Assembly (NCBI GenBank): GCA_017940185.1
Contig: JAGAZE010000023.1
Location: 30,662 to 94,661, forward strand
Direction of reading: 5' to 3'
DNA: 64,000 nucleotides
Source: Bacteroidaceae bacterium
Lineage (GTDB): Bacteria > Bacteroidota > Bacteroidia > Bacteroidales > Bacteroidaceae
Below, piece after piece: positions 24,601-32,579 of this stretch; the first letter of the stretch is position 1; each line of letters begins with the position of its first letter. The notes under the pieces were generated by a model, which saw only the letters and a list, made by a program, of their open reading frames with translations, was not told the DNA's origin and did no database searches. A program made the translations under genes and the position numbers.

Positions 24601-25677
24601 GGTTGTCTCTTGAATGTCGTGACTCTGAAATCCGAAGGTGATGGCCGGTGCTCTGCGCATGTCGCGGCAACAATGTGTGGCGGGATAGATGCGTTGGCGC
24701 AGTGCGGTGGTAAACTCACGCCGGCATTGTGCGAGCGTTGCCCCCACCGATGCCGTTGCGTCGATGGTCAGCACCACTGGCAGTGAATTCACATACATGC
24801 CATAGGCCTCTCTTTGCCGATGGGTGTTGCGTCCGTGGGTGAGCGTGAAGAAGGCCACTTTCTTCTCCCGGCACAGTTTGCTCAGTGTGATGCCCAGTGC
24901 CGTGGCAAAGAGTATTTGTGGTGAGGTACCCTCGCGCTGGCACCAGGTGTCGATGTCTGTTGCGCTCAGGTGCTCCACTGTCATCACAGCCTTTCCCCAT
25001 GGTTCGCCGGTGTGTGCTGCCAGCGTGGTGAAAGGCGTGTCGGCCAGCTTGTGTAGCACAGCCTCGCGCGCCTGCCGATAGCGTGGACTCTGTATGGCAT
25101 CGCACTCGTTGGTGGCAGCGGTGAAGAGCGGTGGCACGTCAGTGGAGACAGAGGGCGAGAGTGGTATGCCTATGGTGCCGGAGGGCGATGGGGTGGGGGA
25201 GTGCTCGGTGCCTGTTGCGGCGTAGAGCGAAGGAATGTCGCGCCCTACGAGGTTGCGTGCCACAGTGATGCCGTCGGCAATGCTGTGGTGGATGTCGAGC
25301 AGCAGAAGGAGTCGCCGCGGAGTGGCTACAAGTTCAAATCGGCACAACGCCTCATTGCCCAAGGGTGCAAAGGGGCGCACGAAGGAAGTGGTGAGGTGGC
25401 GTTCCACCTCATCTTCGGTCATCGTCATCATGCTCACAGGCACGGGCAATGCCGCATCGACATATTGTCGCGGTTGGCCATCGTCAGCGATGGTGAAGCG
25501 TATGTGCAATTCGGAACGCTGTGCGGCGAGCCTGCACACGGCGGCATAAAGCCGGTGAGCATCGGTGTGTGGTGGAAAGGTGAGTACTGAAGGGAGATTC
25601 CACGCTGTCGAAGTGGGATGCACTATCCACCCCAGCCATATACTCATCTGCGACTGCAGCAACGGGAACGTCTTCAT
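21652..25677 (-). CDS. Single-module nonribosomal peptide synthetase, C-A-T-reductase
   Basis: A 1341-residue synthetase with four domains in order. Condensation is about residues 1-420, with the catalytic HHSIADG at 130-136. Adenylation is about 455-905, with the P-loop YTSGSTGEPKG at 580-590, FDASVEDLF at 625-633, YGPTE at 710-714, RTGDL at 796 and the lysine of LNANGKAD at 900. The carrier domain has the phosphopantetheine serine S954 in FDLGGTSL. A terminal NAD(P)-dependent thioester reductase runs about 1030-1335, with GATGFLG at 1037-1043 and a YxxxK pair in PYLRTKRGAE. The acid that FDAS contributes (Asp235 in GrsA numbering) implies an ordinary alpha-amino acid. The product should be released as an aldehyde or alcohol. 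No loading module, phosphopantetheinyl transferase or exporter is nearby. It begins 21 bp after ribD, probably in one transcript. Confidence 0.93.
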   Translation of the reverse strand: MKTFPLLQSQMSIWLGWIVHPTSTAWNLPSVLTFPPHTDAHRLYAAVCRLAAQRSELHIRFTIADDGQPRQYVDAALPVPVSMMTMTEDEVERHLTTSFVRPFAPLGNEALCRFELVATPRRLLLLLDIHHSIADGITVARNLVGRDIPSLYAATGTEHSPTPSPSGTIGIPLSPSVSTDVPPLFTAATNECDAIQSPRYRQAREAVLHKLADTPFTTLAAHTGEPWGKAVMTVEHLSATDIDTWCQREGTSPQILFATALGITLSKLCREKKVAFFTLTHGRNTHRQREAYGMYVNSLPVVLTIDATASVGATLAQCRREFTTALRQRIYPATHCCRDMRRAPAITFGFQSHDIQETTIAHDMRIEGRQLLPHQVNHDLNCVVYLRHGHYELRVDSSEALNPLSVVQLVARAVKVCTEGMMRDEQATVGSLPLTTEAEQQSLLQLGRGETMHYDTSISWLHLFSRQVQCRPEAIALVCTDGTLTYAELNRQADAYADTLRTKQTKNASPFVCIEAQRSTAFMVQVVGAMKAGKAYVPIDPAWPETRQQYIRNEAEHTDNSTARPENSATSTSALAYMMYTSGSTGEPKGVMVSHRALLNLTLFVIKHWRLNSLSRIACHSPLTFDASVEDLFPVLAAGGTLYLIPDDIRTSLKALAAYLHTNGITGGCYTTRFGVMLLQHYAPEVDYLCLGGEKLMTLPPCRGRLINTYGPTECTVDATYCQLDTSRHYADIPIGRPLDNLSAFVVDAHDQLLPRGAVGELWLTGPQVAEGYWRDKAMTEEHFGICPYNGQRMFRTGDLVRWNTDGLLEFVGRVDRQVKVRGYRIEPVEVERAMLRIAGVQQAVVVASPYSERLTAYFTADEGVDENKVGQTLRHTLPAYMVPCGIIRVDSIPLNANGKADVAQLPRPTAAGQQKFVAPTTSGERELCELFGKVLDIEQVSVEADFFDLGGTSLTAMMLVEEAERCGLTISYQDVFTCSTPRQLASMATEHITQQPTPIRIHPTPKNSQPAIPTTAPATDNQANTSATPSSVLLTGATGFLGVHVLHALLQQSQAHIVCLVRQKDKFSAAVRMQQHYEKHFHMPLPERVSVLPGDIADPLTLHNYREAIDVVVHCAADTRHFARATEIESVNIGGTAHVIAFCLAHRSRLIHISTTSLSPAAASPFSSDALPYLRTKRGAERLVATARAEQGLQGMVLRIGNLVADDFDGTLPTHTTGNAFIGLLQLLQRLGMCSARLAQLNIDCSEVSRVAKAIVNYTLSPQSSAADDLPITLLMAPPIPLRQLIESMNRLGAHISIVDDDTFRTALQQEKYNSYEAYMLYESLHHVTHPEEEKGQSPA

Positions 25678-25698
25678 AGGTAGAAAAAATACGGGATG

Positions 25699-26664
25699 TT
25701 ATCCTGACATCGATATTTTGTCCCTCACCCATATGTCTATTCGGTTGTCGGCATAGTATAGTGTTTTTCTGTGCCTTGCCTGTTGTGGCACTGTTGTTGC
25801 CCGTGTGCCGCCGCCGAGGCTTATGGGGGCTGTCTCCACGCGCAGTTCGTCCCACAGTTGGGCGTCGAGGAATGCCTGGTGTGTCTTCGCTCCTCCTTCC
25901 ACGATGAGCGATTGCAGCTGTGCGGCCACACATTCGTGCAGCAGGGTTTCGATGGTCATGTCGCCTTCGAGTACGAAGCGCACGGGATTGCCGCCCCACC
26001 AGTGGCGCACTGTAAGCTGTGGGGTGTCGCGTTGCCACGTGGTATGTCCCACCACGATGGCGTCTTCCTCAGCGCGCAGGCGGTGACTGAGGCGCAGGGT
26101 GTGGGCGTTGGAGAAACGATAGGGCATGAAGTGGTTGTCGATGAAGCCATCGGCCGACTGTGCCCACTTCAGAATGATGTAAGGACGACCCTGTTCGTGG
26201 AAGGTGAAGAAGCGGCGGTTGAGCCATCGGCACGCATCGGCCATTACGTCCACGTCGACACGGATGCCAGCCTCCCGCAAGCGCCCGATGCCGCGGCCTG
26301 CCACTTTCTTGTTACTGTCGGTGCAGCCCACCACCACATGTCGCACACCTTTGTTTATTATAAGGTCGGCACAGGGCGGTGTCTTGCCCCAGTGGGAGCA
26401 GGGCTCCAGGCTCACATACATGGTGGCCTGCGGCAGCAGCGCCTCGTCGCGGCGGCTCACGGAGGCAAAGGCGTTGACCTCGGCATGCCCTTCTCCACAT
26501 TTGCGGTGATAGCCTTCGCCGATGATGCGAGTGCCGTTGCCGTCGGGCACGGTGATAACGGCGCCCACCATGGGATTGGGGCGTGCGCCGAGCCTGCCGC
26601 AGGCTGCCAACTGCAGGCAGCGCTGCATATACTTTTCGTCGATGTGTGACAGTGGGTCTACCAT
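25699..26664 (-). CDS. ribD: Riboflavin biosynthesis deaminase/reductase RibD
   Basis: A 321-residue bifunctional enzyme for the second and third steps of riboflavin synthesis: deamination of the pyrimidine ring, then NADPH reduction of the ribosyl side chain. The deaminase zinc site is complete (GHAEVNAF, and the two Cys of EPCSHWGKTPPCAD). The reductase half follows from about residue 150 (ILKWAQSADGFIDN, AIVVGHTTWQRDTPQLT, LIVEGGAKTHQAFLD). The length is slightly short of the usual 340-370. It lies divergent from prmC with only 22 bp between the two start codons. The peptide synthetase follows closely, an unusual neighbour. Confidence 0.95.
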   Translation of the reverse strand: MVDPLSHIDEKYMQRCLQLAACGRLGARPNPMVGAVITVPDGNGTRIIGEGYHRKCGEGHAEVNAFASVSRRDEALLPQATMYVSLEPCSHWGKTPPCADLIINKGVRHVVVGCTDSNKKVAGRGIGRLREAGIRVDVDVMADACRWLNRRFFTFHEQGRPYIILKWAQSADGFIDNHFMPYRFSNAHTLRLSHRLRAEEDAIVVGHTTWQRDTPQLTVRHWWGGNPVRFVLEGDMTIETLLHECVAAQLQSLIVEGGAKTHQAFLDAQLWDELRVETAPISLGGGTRATTVPQQARHRKTLYYADNRIDIWVRDKISMSG

Positions 26665-26672
26665 ATATATAC

Positions 26673-26680
26673 TATCTTTG
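26673..26680 (+). promoter_or_regulatory. -7 element immediately before prmC
   Basis: TATCTTTG ends only 6 bp before the prmC ATG. Transcription normally starts about 5-7 bp after this box, so the message should be leaderless or nearly so. Confidence 0.65.
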
Positions 26681-26686
26681 CGGCCT

Positions 26687-27568
26687 ATGAACTATCGTAC
26701 GCTTTGGCAACAACTCACCTTATTGTACGATGCACGTGAGGCGCAGGCTGTGGCTCGCCTGGTGCTCGACACGGTGTGTCACCTCTCTTTTGCCGATATC
26801 TGTGCAGGCAAAGATACGCAATTGCCTGCAGAAGAGCAGGCACGGCTGGCTAAAATTGCGCAACGCTTGTCGCTGGGCGAACCCGTGCAGTATGTGTTGG
26901 GCGAAGCGTGGTTTTGCGGGCGGCGCTTCAGCGTCAACAGCGATGTGCTCATACCCCGACCCGAGACGGAAGAGATGTGCCGGCTGATTGTTGCCGACCG
27001 CAGCGTGAACAGTAACGCGGAAGTGCATGAGTCGGAGCAACATGGCTCCTCGGGCTGTCGTGTGCTCGATATCGGCACGGGCAGTGGTTGCCTTGCCGTC
27101 ACGCTTGCGCTGGCCTGGCCCGCCGCCGTGGTGGAGGGGTGGGATATCAGCGGTGCTGCACTGTCGGTGGCGGCCGCCAATGCAGCGTTGCATCGTGCCG
27201 ATGTGCTTTGGCGGCAGGCCGACATCCTCACTGCGGAGCCTGTTGCGGAGACATGGGACATGATAGTGAGCAATCCGCCCTATATTCCCGCCCGCGAATG
27301 CCGGGAGATGGAGCGGCGGGTGACGGATTATGAGCCTTCAGTAGCACTCTTTGTGCCCGACGACGATCCTCTACGTTTCTATCGCGCCATAGGCAGCTAT
27401 GCCCTCGCTTCGCTGGTGCCCGACGGCGTAGTGTGGTTGGAGACGCATTACCGCCACGCCGACGCTGTGCAGAAACTGCTGCTGCGGCAGGGCTTCGGCC
27501 GTGTGTCGGTGCTGTGCGATGCTTTTGGCAAACAGCGCTTTGTGCGTGCACAGCGACAGGACATCTGA
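26687..27568 (+). CDS. prmC: Release factor glutamine methyltransferase PrmC
   Basis: A 293-residue methyltransferase that methylates the Gln of the GGQ motif in peptide-chain release factors, using S-adenosylmethionine. The N-terminal helical domain (residues 1-75) is followed by the Rossmann core: VLDIGTGSGCLAVTLALAW for cofactor binding and the catalytic NPPY in IVSNPPYIPARE. The upstream open frame overlaps ribD on the other strand and includes the -7 box, so the ATG at 26687 is the start. The gene stands alone and ends at the hairpin at 27595. Confidence 0.95.
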   Translation: MNYRTLWQQLTLLYDAREAQAVARLVLDTVCHLSFADICAGKDTQLPAEEQARLAKIAQRLSLGEPVQYVLGEAWFCGRRFSVNSDVLIPRPETEEMCRLIVADRSVNSNAEVHESEQHGSSGCRVLDIGTGSGCLAVTLALAWPAAVVEGWDISGAALSVAAANAALHRADVLWRQADILTAEPVAETWDMIVSNPPYIPARECREMERRVTDYEPSVALFVPDDDPLRFYRAIGSYALASLVPDGVVWLETHYRHADAVQKLLLRQGFGRVSVLCDAFGKQRFVRAQRQDI

Positions 27569-27594
27569 AAGAAGGTGGCCTGCAGACAGAAAGC

Positions 27595-27636
27595 AAAGCG
27601 TTTCGCCGCGACCAACCTGTCGTAGCGAAACGTTTT
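27595..27636. terminator. Bidirectional terminator between prmC and a lipoprotein gene
   Basis: Eighteen-base arms (27595-27612 and 27619-27636) pair with three G-U or mismatched positions around a short loop. The flanks are A-rich on the left and TTTTGTTG on the right, so it suits both convergent genes. Confidence 0.7.
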
Positions 27637-27668
27637 GTTGTGCCTATGCCCGTGGGCGGTATAAGTCG

Positions 27669-28256
27669 CTATTCAGGCTTGGCAATCTTCTTCGGTGAGA
27701 GGAAATGATACACCACCTCAGGCTGTCCGTCATAGGTGAGTCGCCATACATCGTTTCCGTTGTCGGTGGCATTCATGGTGATGGTGACAAATCCGCCGGA
27801 GATGTTCACCGAAAGTGTGCCGCTCACAAACCGGCGTGCGCTATAGTCGTCGATGGGAATGTTGTCGCATTTCACATAGAATGACCAGTCGTCGCTATTA
27901 AGGTCAGCGGTGGCCAAGTCGGTAAACTGATTCACCAGTTTGTCGGGGAAGTCAATTACGAAGTAGCGTCCTACTACCAGTGTATAGTTGTCTTCGTCTA
28001 CGTTGTTCAGGTTTTCTTCCTCATCGGAGAACAGGAAGTTGTAGCCTCCTTTGTTGTTGTCGTGGAAGAATGCCGCTGTTTTGATGGTCGACTTTTCTCC
28101 AAATGCATAGAATGCATTGTCGATTTTTATCACGGGTGGTGTGAGGTCGTCCTTATCGTCGTCGCCGCAGGCGGTGAGGGTGAGTGTGAATACGCCTGCC
28201 AATAGCACAACAATCATGGTTTGCATGTGTCGGAGGGCATAAAGTGTCTTGTTCAT
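27669..28256 (-). CDS. Lipoprotein of unknown function (paralogue A)
   Basis: A 195-residue predicted lipoprotein: signal segment then lipobox LTLTAC, with GDDDKDD after the Cys, an acidic stretch that in Bacteroidetes can direct lipoproteins to the cell surface. I do not recognise the family. The middle (FYAFGEKSTIKTAAFFHDNN, GGYNFLFSDEEENL) resembles the lipoprotein at 29388-30002 (FYIDGFRTHVETAGFYYSEE, QGYNIFFSSDDESL), so the two are probably paralogues on either side of trpS. It ends 32 bp before the shared terminator. The start could also be the Met at residue 11. Confidence 0.85.
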   Translation of the reverse strand: MNKTLYALRHMQTMIVVLLAGVFTLTLTACGDDDKDDLTPPVIKIDNAFYAFGEKSTIKTAAFFHDNNKGGYNFLFSDEEENLNNVDEDNYTLVVGRYFVIDFPDKLVNQFTDLATADLNSDDWSFYVKCDNIPIDDYSARRFVSGTLSVNISGGFVTITMNATDNGNDVWRLTYDGQPEVVYHFLSPKKIAKPE

Positions 28257-28290
28257 GGTGTCAGTGTTTTATGGGGTTGATGATGTTTTG

Positions 28291-29283
28291 TTATTCGTTT
28301 CTGAATCCGATGATGCTTCTCACTTCCCTGAGTGTGGTCTGTGCGCTTTCTCTTGCCTTGTCGGCTCCTTGTCGGAGTATGGCAGTGAGCCGTTCGTCGT
28401 CGCTCTCTATGGCTGCTATGCGTTCGCGTATGGGTGCTATCACTTCGCACAGGTCGTGGGCTATCTGCTTCTTCAGGTCGCCATAGCGTAGCGTGCAGTC
28501 GTTCCACTGCTTGTCGAAGTGGTCGTAGACATCGGGTGCAGAGCATATGCGCAGGAAGGTGAAGAGGTTTTCTATCACCTCCGGTCGCGGGCTGTTGGGT
28601 TGCTGTGGTCCGTTGTCGGTCACAGCGCGCATCACTTTCTTGGTTATCACCTTGTCGTCGTCGCGCAGGTAGATGCAGTTGCCCTCGCTCTTGCCCATCT
28701 TTCCGCTGCCGTCGAGGCCCGGTATCTTCACGGCCTGTCCCTGTCCGAAGTAGAAGTTTTGCGGTTCGGGGAAGAAGTCGACACCATAGATGTGGTTGAA
28801 GCGTCGCGCAGCCTTGCGCGCCATCTCCATGTTCTGCTCCTGGTCTTTTCCCACGGGTACCTTCACGGCGCGGTGTTGCAGTATGTCGGCAGCCATGAGC
28901 GTGGGATAGGTGAGCAGTCCGGCGTTGACGTTGTCGGGTTGCTTGCGCGCCTTCTCCTTGAAGGTGGTCACGCGCTCCAGCTCACCCAGATACATGTTCA
29001 TGTTGAGAAAGAGGTAGAGCTCGAGTGTCTCCTTCACATCGCTCTGCACATAGATGGTGGCTTTCTGCGGGTCGAGGCCGCAGGCGAGATATTCGGCCAA
29101 TATCGTCTTGGCGCTGCGCTGTATGTCGTCGGGCTTGGGGTGCGTGGTGAGCGTGTGCCAGTCAGCGATGAAGAAGAAGCACTCAAACTGTTCTTGCAGA
29201 CTGACGAAACTCTTCACAGCTCCGAAATAGTTGCCTAAGTGCAGGTTGCCGGTGGGCCGTATGCCGCTTACTACTTTTTCCAT
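28291..29283 (-). CDS. trpS: Tryptophanyl-tRNA synthetase
   Basis: A 330-residue class I aminoacyl-tRNA synthetase that charges tRNA-Trp. The HIGH-type motif is PTGNLHLGN at residues 10-18 and the KMSKS-type loop is GSGKMGKSEG near residue 195. ADWHTLTTHP and PVGKDQEQNMEMAR are typical. The length is standard. It lies between two paralogous lipoprotein genes on the same strand, with gaps of 34 and 104 bp, so it may be part of one long transcript with them. Confidence 0.97.
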   Translation of the reverse strand: MEKVVSGIRPTGNLHLGNYFGAVKSFVSLQEQFECFFFIADWHTLTTHPKPDDIQRSAKTILAEYLACGLDPQKATIYVQSDVKETLELYLFLNMNMYLGELERVTTFKEKARKQPDNVNAGLLTYPTLMAADILQHRAVKVPVGKDQEQNMEMARKAARRFNHIYGVDFFPEPQNFYFGQGQAVKIPGLDGSGKMGKSEGNCIYLRDDDKVITKKVMRAVTDNGPQQPNSPRPEVIENLFTFLRICSAPDVYDHFDKQWNDCTLRYGDLKKQIAHDLCEVIAPIRERIAAIESDDERLTAILRQGADKARESAQTTLREVRSIIGFRNE

Positions 29284-29387
29284 GTGTTGGCTTGTGTGTA
29301 AATGGGTGAAAGGATTGTTGCTTAACTTCTATTGTCTCCGTTATGGTGGAGGTCAGGCCGGTTGTCGCCCGACGACCGTAGGCGTTG

Positions 29388-30002
29388 TTATTGCTCGTTG
29401 AGGTTCTGTCCCCACCAGCCGATATACTTGGTGCATATCTGTGCCGGACCATTGTAGTTGGCCTCTATCACACGGCCGTTGATTATCTCGGCACGGAGCT
29501 CAAACTTTATGTTCTTGTGGTAGGAATCAACCCACTCGTCCAGTATGTCGAACTCCACATAGCCATCCTGTATGTAGGGAATGCTTGTGTTGATGCGCGG
29601 GAAGTTGGGCACATGGTCGGTCACGAGTTGGAAGTTGAAGTGATTGGGGTCGTCGTCGTTGATGTCGGCATTGAGTTTCACGCGTTTGCCCAGCGCTGAG
29701 GCGGGGAGATCTACCGACAGATAGCGACGTCGGCCCACGTCGTTGAGGCGTCCGCGCGACAGACTCTCGTCGTCGGAGGAGAAGAAGATGTTGTAGCCTT
29801 GCTGCTCCTCGCTGTAGTAGAAGCCTGCCGTCTCCACATGGGTGCGGAAACCATCGATGTAGAAACCGTTGGCAATGCGCTCATCGTCGCTGCCCAGGTA
29901 GTGGCTCTCGTCGCACGACGATACGATTGTCATTGTGGCAGCCAGACAGCAAAGCATGGCCGCACGCAAGAGGGAGGGGCGCAATAGGTGTGTGTGTGTC
30001 AT
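29388..30002 (-). CDS. Lipoprotein of unknown function (paralogue B)
   Basis: A 204-residue predicted lipoprotein with lipobox IVSSC, then DESHYLGSDDE. The body resembles the product of 27669-28256 in the first hundred residues after the Cys (FYIDGFRTHVETAGFYYSEE). It contains no recognised catalytic motif and is rich in aromatic and acidic residues, compatible with a surface or periplasmic binding protein. It follows the lipoprotein gene at 30042 by 39 bp. Confidence 0.85.
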   Translation of the reverse strand: MTHTHLLRPSLLRAAMLCCLAATMTIVSSCDESHYLGSDDERIANGFYIDGFRTHVETAGFYYSEEQQGYNIFFSSDDESLSRGRLNDVGRRRYLSVDLPASALGKRVKLNADINDDDPNHFNFQLVTDHVPNFPRINTSIPYIQDGYVEFDILDEWVDSYHKNIKFELRAEIINGRVIEANYNGPAQICTKYIGWWGQNLNEQ

Positions 30003-30041
30003 AAGATATTAATTAGTGGTGTGGTGAAAAATTGGCAAGTG

Positions 30042-30533
30042 CTATTGCAGTATCGGGTCGTTGATATAGCGCCACTCTCCAACGAATTTTATTCTTGTCT
30101 TAGCGACATGGAACTGTCTGCCGTCAAACATGGCACTCTCATCGGTGAGGTTGCTCACCTTGATGGTGCCCATGGTGGTGGTGTTGACATAGATGATGCC
30201 CGTCTTGGTGTCGATGTCTACATCGACGATGCCTGCGGGATTATACAGATAGTAGTAGGCGGAGTTCATCTCGGCGCGTGCGGCATACTCTGCAGTAGGC
30301 TGCCACAACACGTGGAACCGCCCCTTATGGCTCAAGTCGTATACCACAGAGGTCGTCTCTATGCCATCGCCTTCCATTATCCACTGCTTGTCGAGACCAG
30401 CGGGAAGGTCGATCACATTGCCGCGATCATTGTCGTTGTCGTCGCCACAACTCTGAAGAAGAGAGAGGCTTGCCATGCAGCACACACAGAACAGTGCACT
30501 GCTCAAAAAGCGAATGACGGATGAAGTCTTCAT
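30042..30533 (-). CDS. Small lipoprotein of unknown function
   Basis: A 163-residue predicted lipoprotein with lipobox LLQSC followed by GDDNDNDRG, again an acidic post-Cys stretch. The mature part (LDKQWIMEGDGIETTSVVYD, GIVDVDIDTKTGIIYV) has alternating strands and could be a small beta-sandwich, but I do not recognise the family. It is the first gene of the minus-strand run leading to trpS and is divergent from the sialidase gene. Confidence 0.85.
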   Translation of the reverse strand: MKTSSVIRFLSSALFCVCCMASLSLLQSCGDDNDNDRGNVIDLPAGLDKQWIMEGDGIETTSVVYDLSHKGRFHVLWQPTAEYAARAEMNSAYYYLYNPAGIVDVDIDTKTGIIYVNTTTMGTIKVSNLTDESAMFDGRQFHVAKTRIKFVGEWRYINDPILQ

Positions 30534-30562
30534 AACGGTATTCTATTAAAGTTTGCAGGCTA

Positions 30563-30570
30563 CAAAGATA
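30563..30570 (-). promoter_or_regulatory. -7 element for the lipoprotein-trpS run
   Basis: TATCTTTG on the minus strand lies 30 bp upstream of the first lipoprotein gene. The -33 region is not clear. Confidence 0.55.
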
Positions 30571-30633
30571 CGCTATTTTTATAACAACGATGTTTTTTGC
30601 CGAAAATCTTACGTCAAACCCGAGCTTTTCAGC

Positions 30634-30641
30634 TACCTTTG
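30634..30641 (+). promoter_or_regulatory. -7 element immediately before the sialidase gene
   Basis: TACCTTTG ends four bases before the sialidase ATG, so the expected transcription start coincides with the start codon. Confidence 0.6.
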
Positions 30642-30645
30642 AAGC

Positions 30646-32340
30646 ATGAAAACACACCGCTTCACTCTCCAAACATATATCACACAGGTGCTCACTGTCC
30701 TTGCGCTGATGCTTAAGGCCGCATCCGTGCAGGCGCAAAGCGTCACCGTGACGGCCAAACGCGTGTTTCAAACCACTGGGCAAGGCAACACGGCGGCACC
30801 CATCCTGCGACTGAAGATAACCAACAACACCGATACCGACGCCGTGCTGCTGCATGCCGATATTGCCGCCACCGATGCCGCAAGGCGCAACAGCCGTTCG
30901 CTGGCGCTCTACACCACACCCACCATAGAATATTATGCCACGCGTCAGCCCATGATGCTCGGCACTGTGAACACCAAGCAGCTGGGAACTCACATGCCGC
31001 CTGCCGACATCGGCATACCTGCCGATATGCAATATCATCTCATGGCCGTGCGCTATGGCGGCTACCGGCTGCCCAAAGGCATCAGCTACCTGTGGCTTAC
31101 GGCCGACATCAAGCCCAACGCCACGCTGGGCGAATATGTTGATGCCACGGTGTTGCAGTTGCGCATGCGCACAAGCAACGGAGAAGTGGTGGTGAAACCC
31201 GACATGCGGCACACACAATACGATGTGCCAGGGCTGCGCATCTATCGCACACAGACTTTTCCCTACGTGCCCACCACCGACAAGTGCCGCTTCTATCGCA
31301 TACCGGGCATGACGCTCAACGCCGATGGCGACATAGTGATTACCGCCGACCGACGCTACAACTCGCAAGCCGACCTGGGCAACCACAAGATAGACGTGAG
31401 TCTGCGCCGCAGCCACGACGGAGGACGCACATGGACCCCCCAACAGCTGATAGCCATCGGTGACAGTGCCACAACCGACGGCTTCGGTTACGGCGATGCC
31501 TCGCTGGTGAGGGCAAAGAGCGGCCGGCTGCTGTGCCTGTCGATAGGGTCGAAGTATTGGAGCTTCGACGGACAGGGCGGACTCACACTCACCACCAGCG
31601 ACGACGGCGGACGCACATGGAGCCCCGTGCGCAACCTGCGCCGCAAAAACTTCACCGATGCCACCCACAACCTCGTCGACTCCATAGGCTTCTTCTCGCT
31701 CTTCTGCGCCTCAGGCCGCTCGCTGTGCACCGCCGACGGCACCATCATGGCCGTGGCGGCATGTCTCGACAAGAAAGGCGACCGCACATTCAGCGACTAT
31801 CTCCTCTCGTCGACCGATGAGGGCGAGACATGGACCCTCGGACCCGCCTGTGCCTACCACCAGGGCGACGAAGCCAAACTCGTACAGATGAACGATGGCT
31901 CGCTGCTCATCAGTTCGCGCAAGACGAAGGGTAACAGAGGATTCAACCGCGGCAGCAGCGACGGACGACAGTGGCAGCAACAATACGACGACCCACACAT
32001 GCCCGCCAACGCATGCAATGCCGACATACTCTACTACAGCCGCAGCACGCAACGCCAGCCTGACATCATGCTACACACGGGCATCATCACACACGACCGC
32101 CACGGACTGCGACTGTGGATGAGTATCGACGAAGGCCACACTTGGCATCCCGTCACCGACATACAGCAAGGCGGAGCGGCCTATTCCACCATGGAACGGC
32201 TGCCCAACGGCGACCTCGCCATACTCTATGAAGACGATTCCTACAATGCAGGCAACGGATACTACATCAACTTCGTCACCCTCACCCGACAACAGATACT
32301 CGGGTGGTATGAGCAACTCAGGGCGCAGGGCAGCAACTGA
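30646..32340 (+). CDS. Exo-alpha-sialidase (GH33)
   Basis: A 564-residue secreted sialidase that releases terminal sialic acids from host glycans. The signal peptide is about residues 1-30 (AASVQAQ). An N-terminal beta-sandwich (about 31-195) precedes the six-bladed propeller. The FRIP-type motif reads FYRIPGM, supplying the arginine. Four Asp boxes are clear: SHDGGRTW, SDDGGRTW, STDEGETW and SIDEGHTW. The acidic and tyrosine residues near the end (LAILYEDDSY) match the nucleophile region. The length and layout match Bacteroidetes enzymes. No sialic-acid transport genes are adjacent. The gene is monocistronic with a promoter that makes it nearly leaderless. Confidence 0.95.
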   Translation: MKTHRFTLQTYITQVLTVLALMLKAASVQAQSVTVTAKRVFQTTGQGNTAAPILRLKITNNTDTDAVLLHADIAATDAARRNSRSLALYTTPTIEYYATRQPMMLGTVNTKQLGTHMPPADIGIPADMQYHLMAVRYGGYRLPKGISYLWLTADIKPNATLGEYVDATVLQLRMRTSNGEVVVKPDMRHTQYDVPGLRIYRTQTFPYVPTTDKCRFYRIPGMTLNADGDIVITADRRYNSQADLGNHKIDVSLRRSHDGGRTWTPQQLIAIGDSATTDGFGYGDASLVRAKSGRLLCLSIGSKYWSFDGQGGLTLTTSDDGGRTWSPVRNLRRKNFTDATHNLVDSIGFFSLFCASGRSLCTADGTIMAVAACLDKKGDRTFSDYLLSSTDEGETWTLGPACAYHQGDEAKLVQMNDGSLLISSRKTKGNRGFNRGSSDGRQWQQQYDDPHMPANACNADILYYSRSTQRQPDIMLHTGIITHDRHGLRLWMSIDEGHTWHPVTDIQQGGAAYSTMERLPNGDLAILYEDDSYNAGNGYYINFVTLTRQQILGWYEQLRAQGSN

Positions 32341-32493
32341 GGCGTTCAGAGCAACACAACTTTTTTTGTTCGGCTGTCGGCACCTACACCTACAGGGCCT
32401 CACTGCCAATGAGATGGCCGCCACGACCGACAACCGGGCAGAAGGTGAAAGGGGAATGAAAAAAAAGGCGAATGCAAAAAAGTGAGAAAAAAA

Positions 32494-32524
32494 TTTGGTG
32501 GTATCCGAAAAGCACGTATCTTTG
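32494..32524 (+). promoter_or_regulatory. Promoter of tRNA-Val
   Basis: TTTG (32494-32497), 19 bp, TATCTTTG (32517-32524): exact consensus, 55 bp upstream of the tRNA. Confidence 0.85.
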
Positions 32525-32579
32525 CACCCGCTTTCGCACTGAAAGCCGTTGCAGTGGCAACGCAACACTATCACATTGA

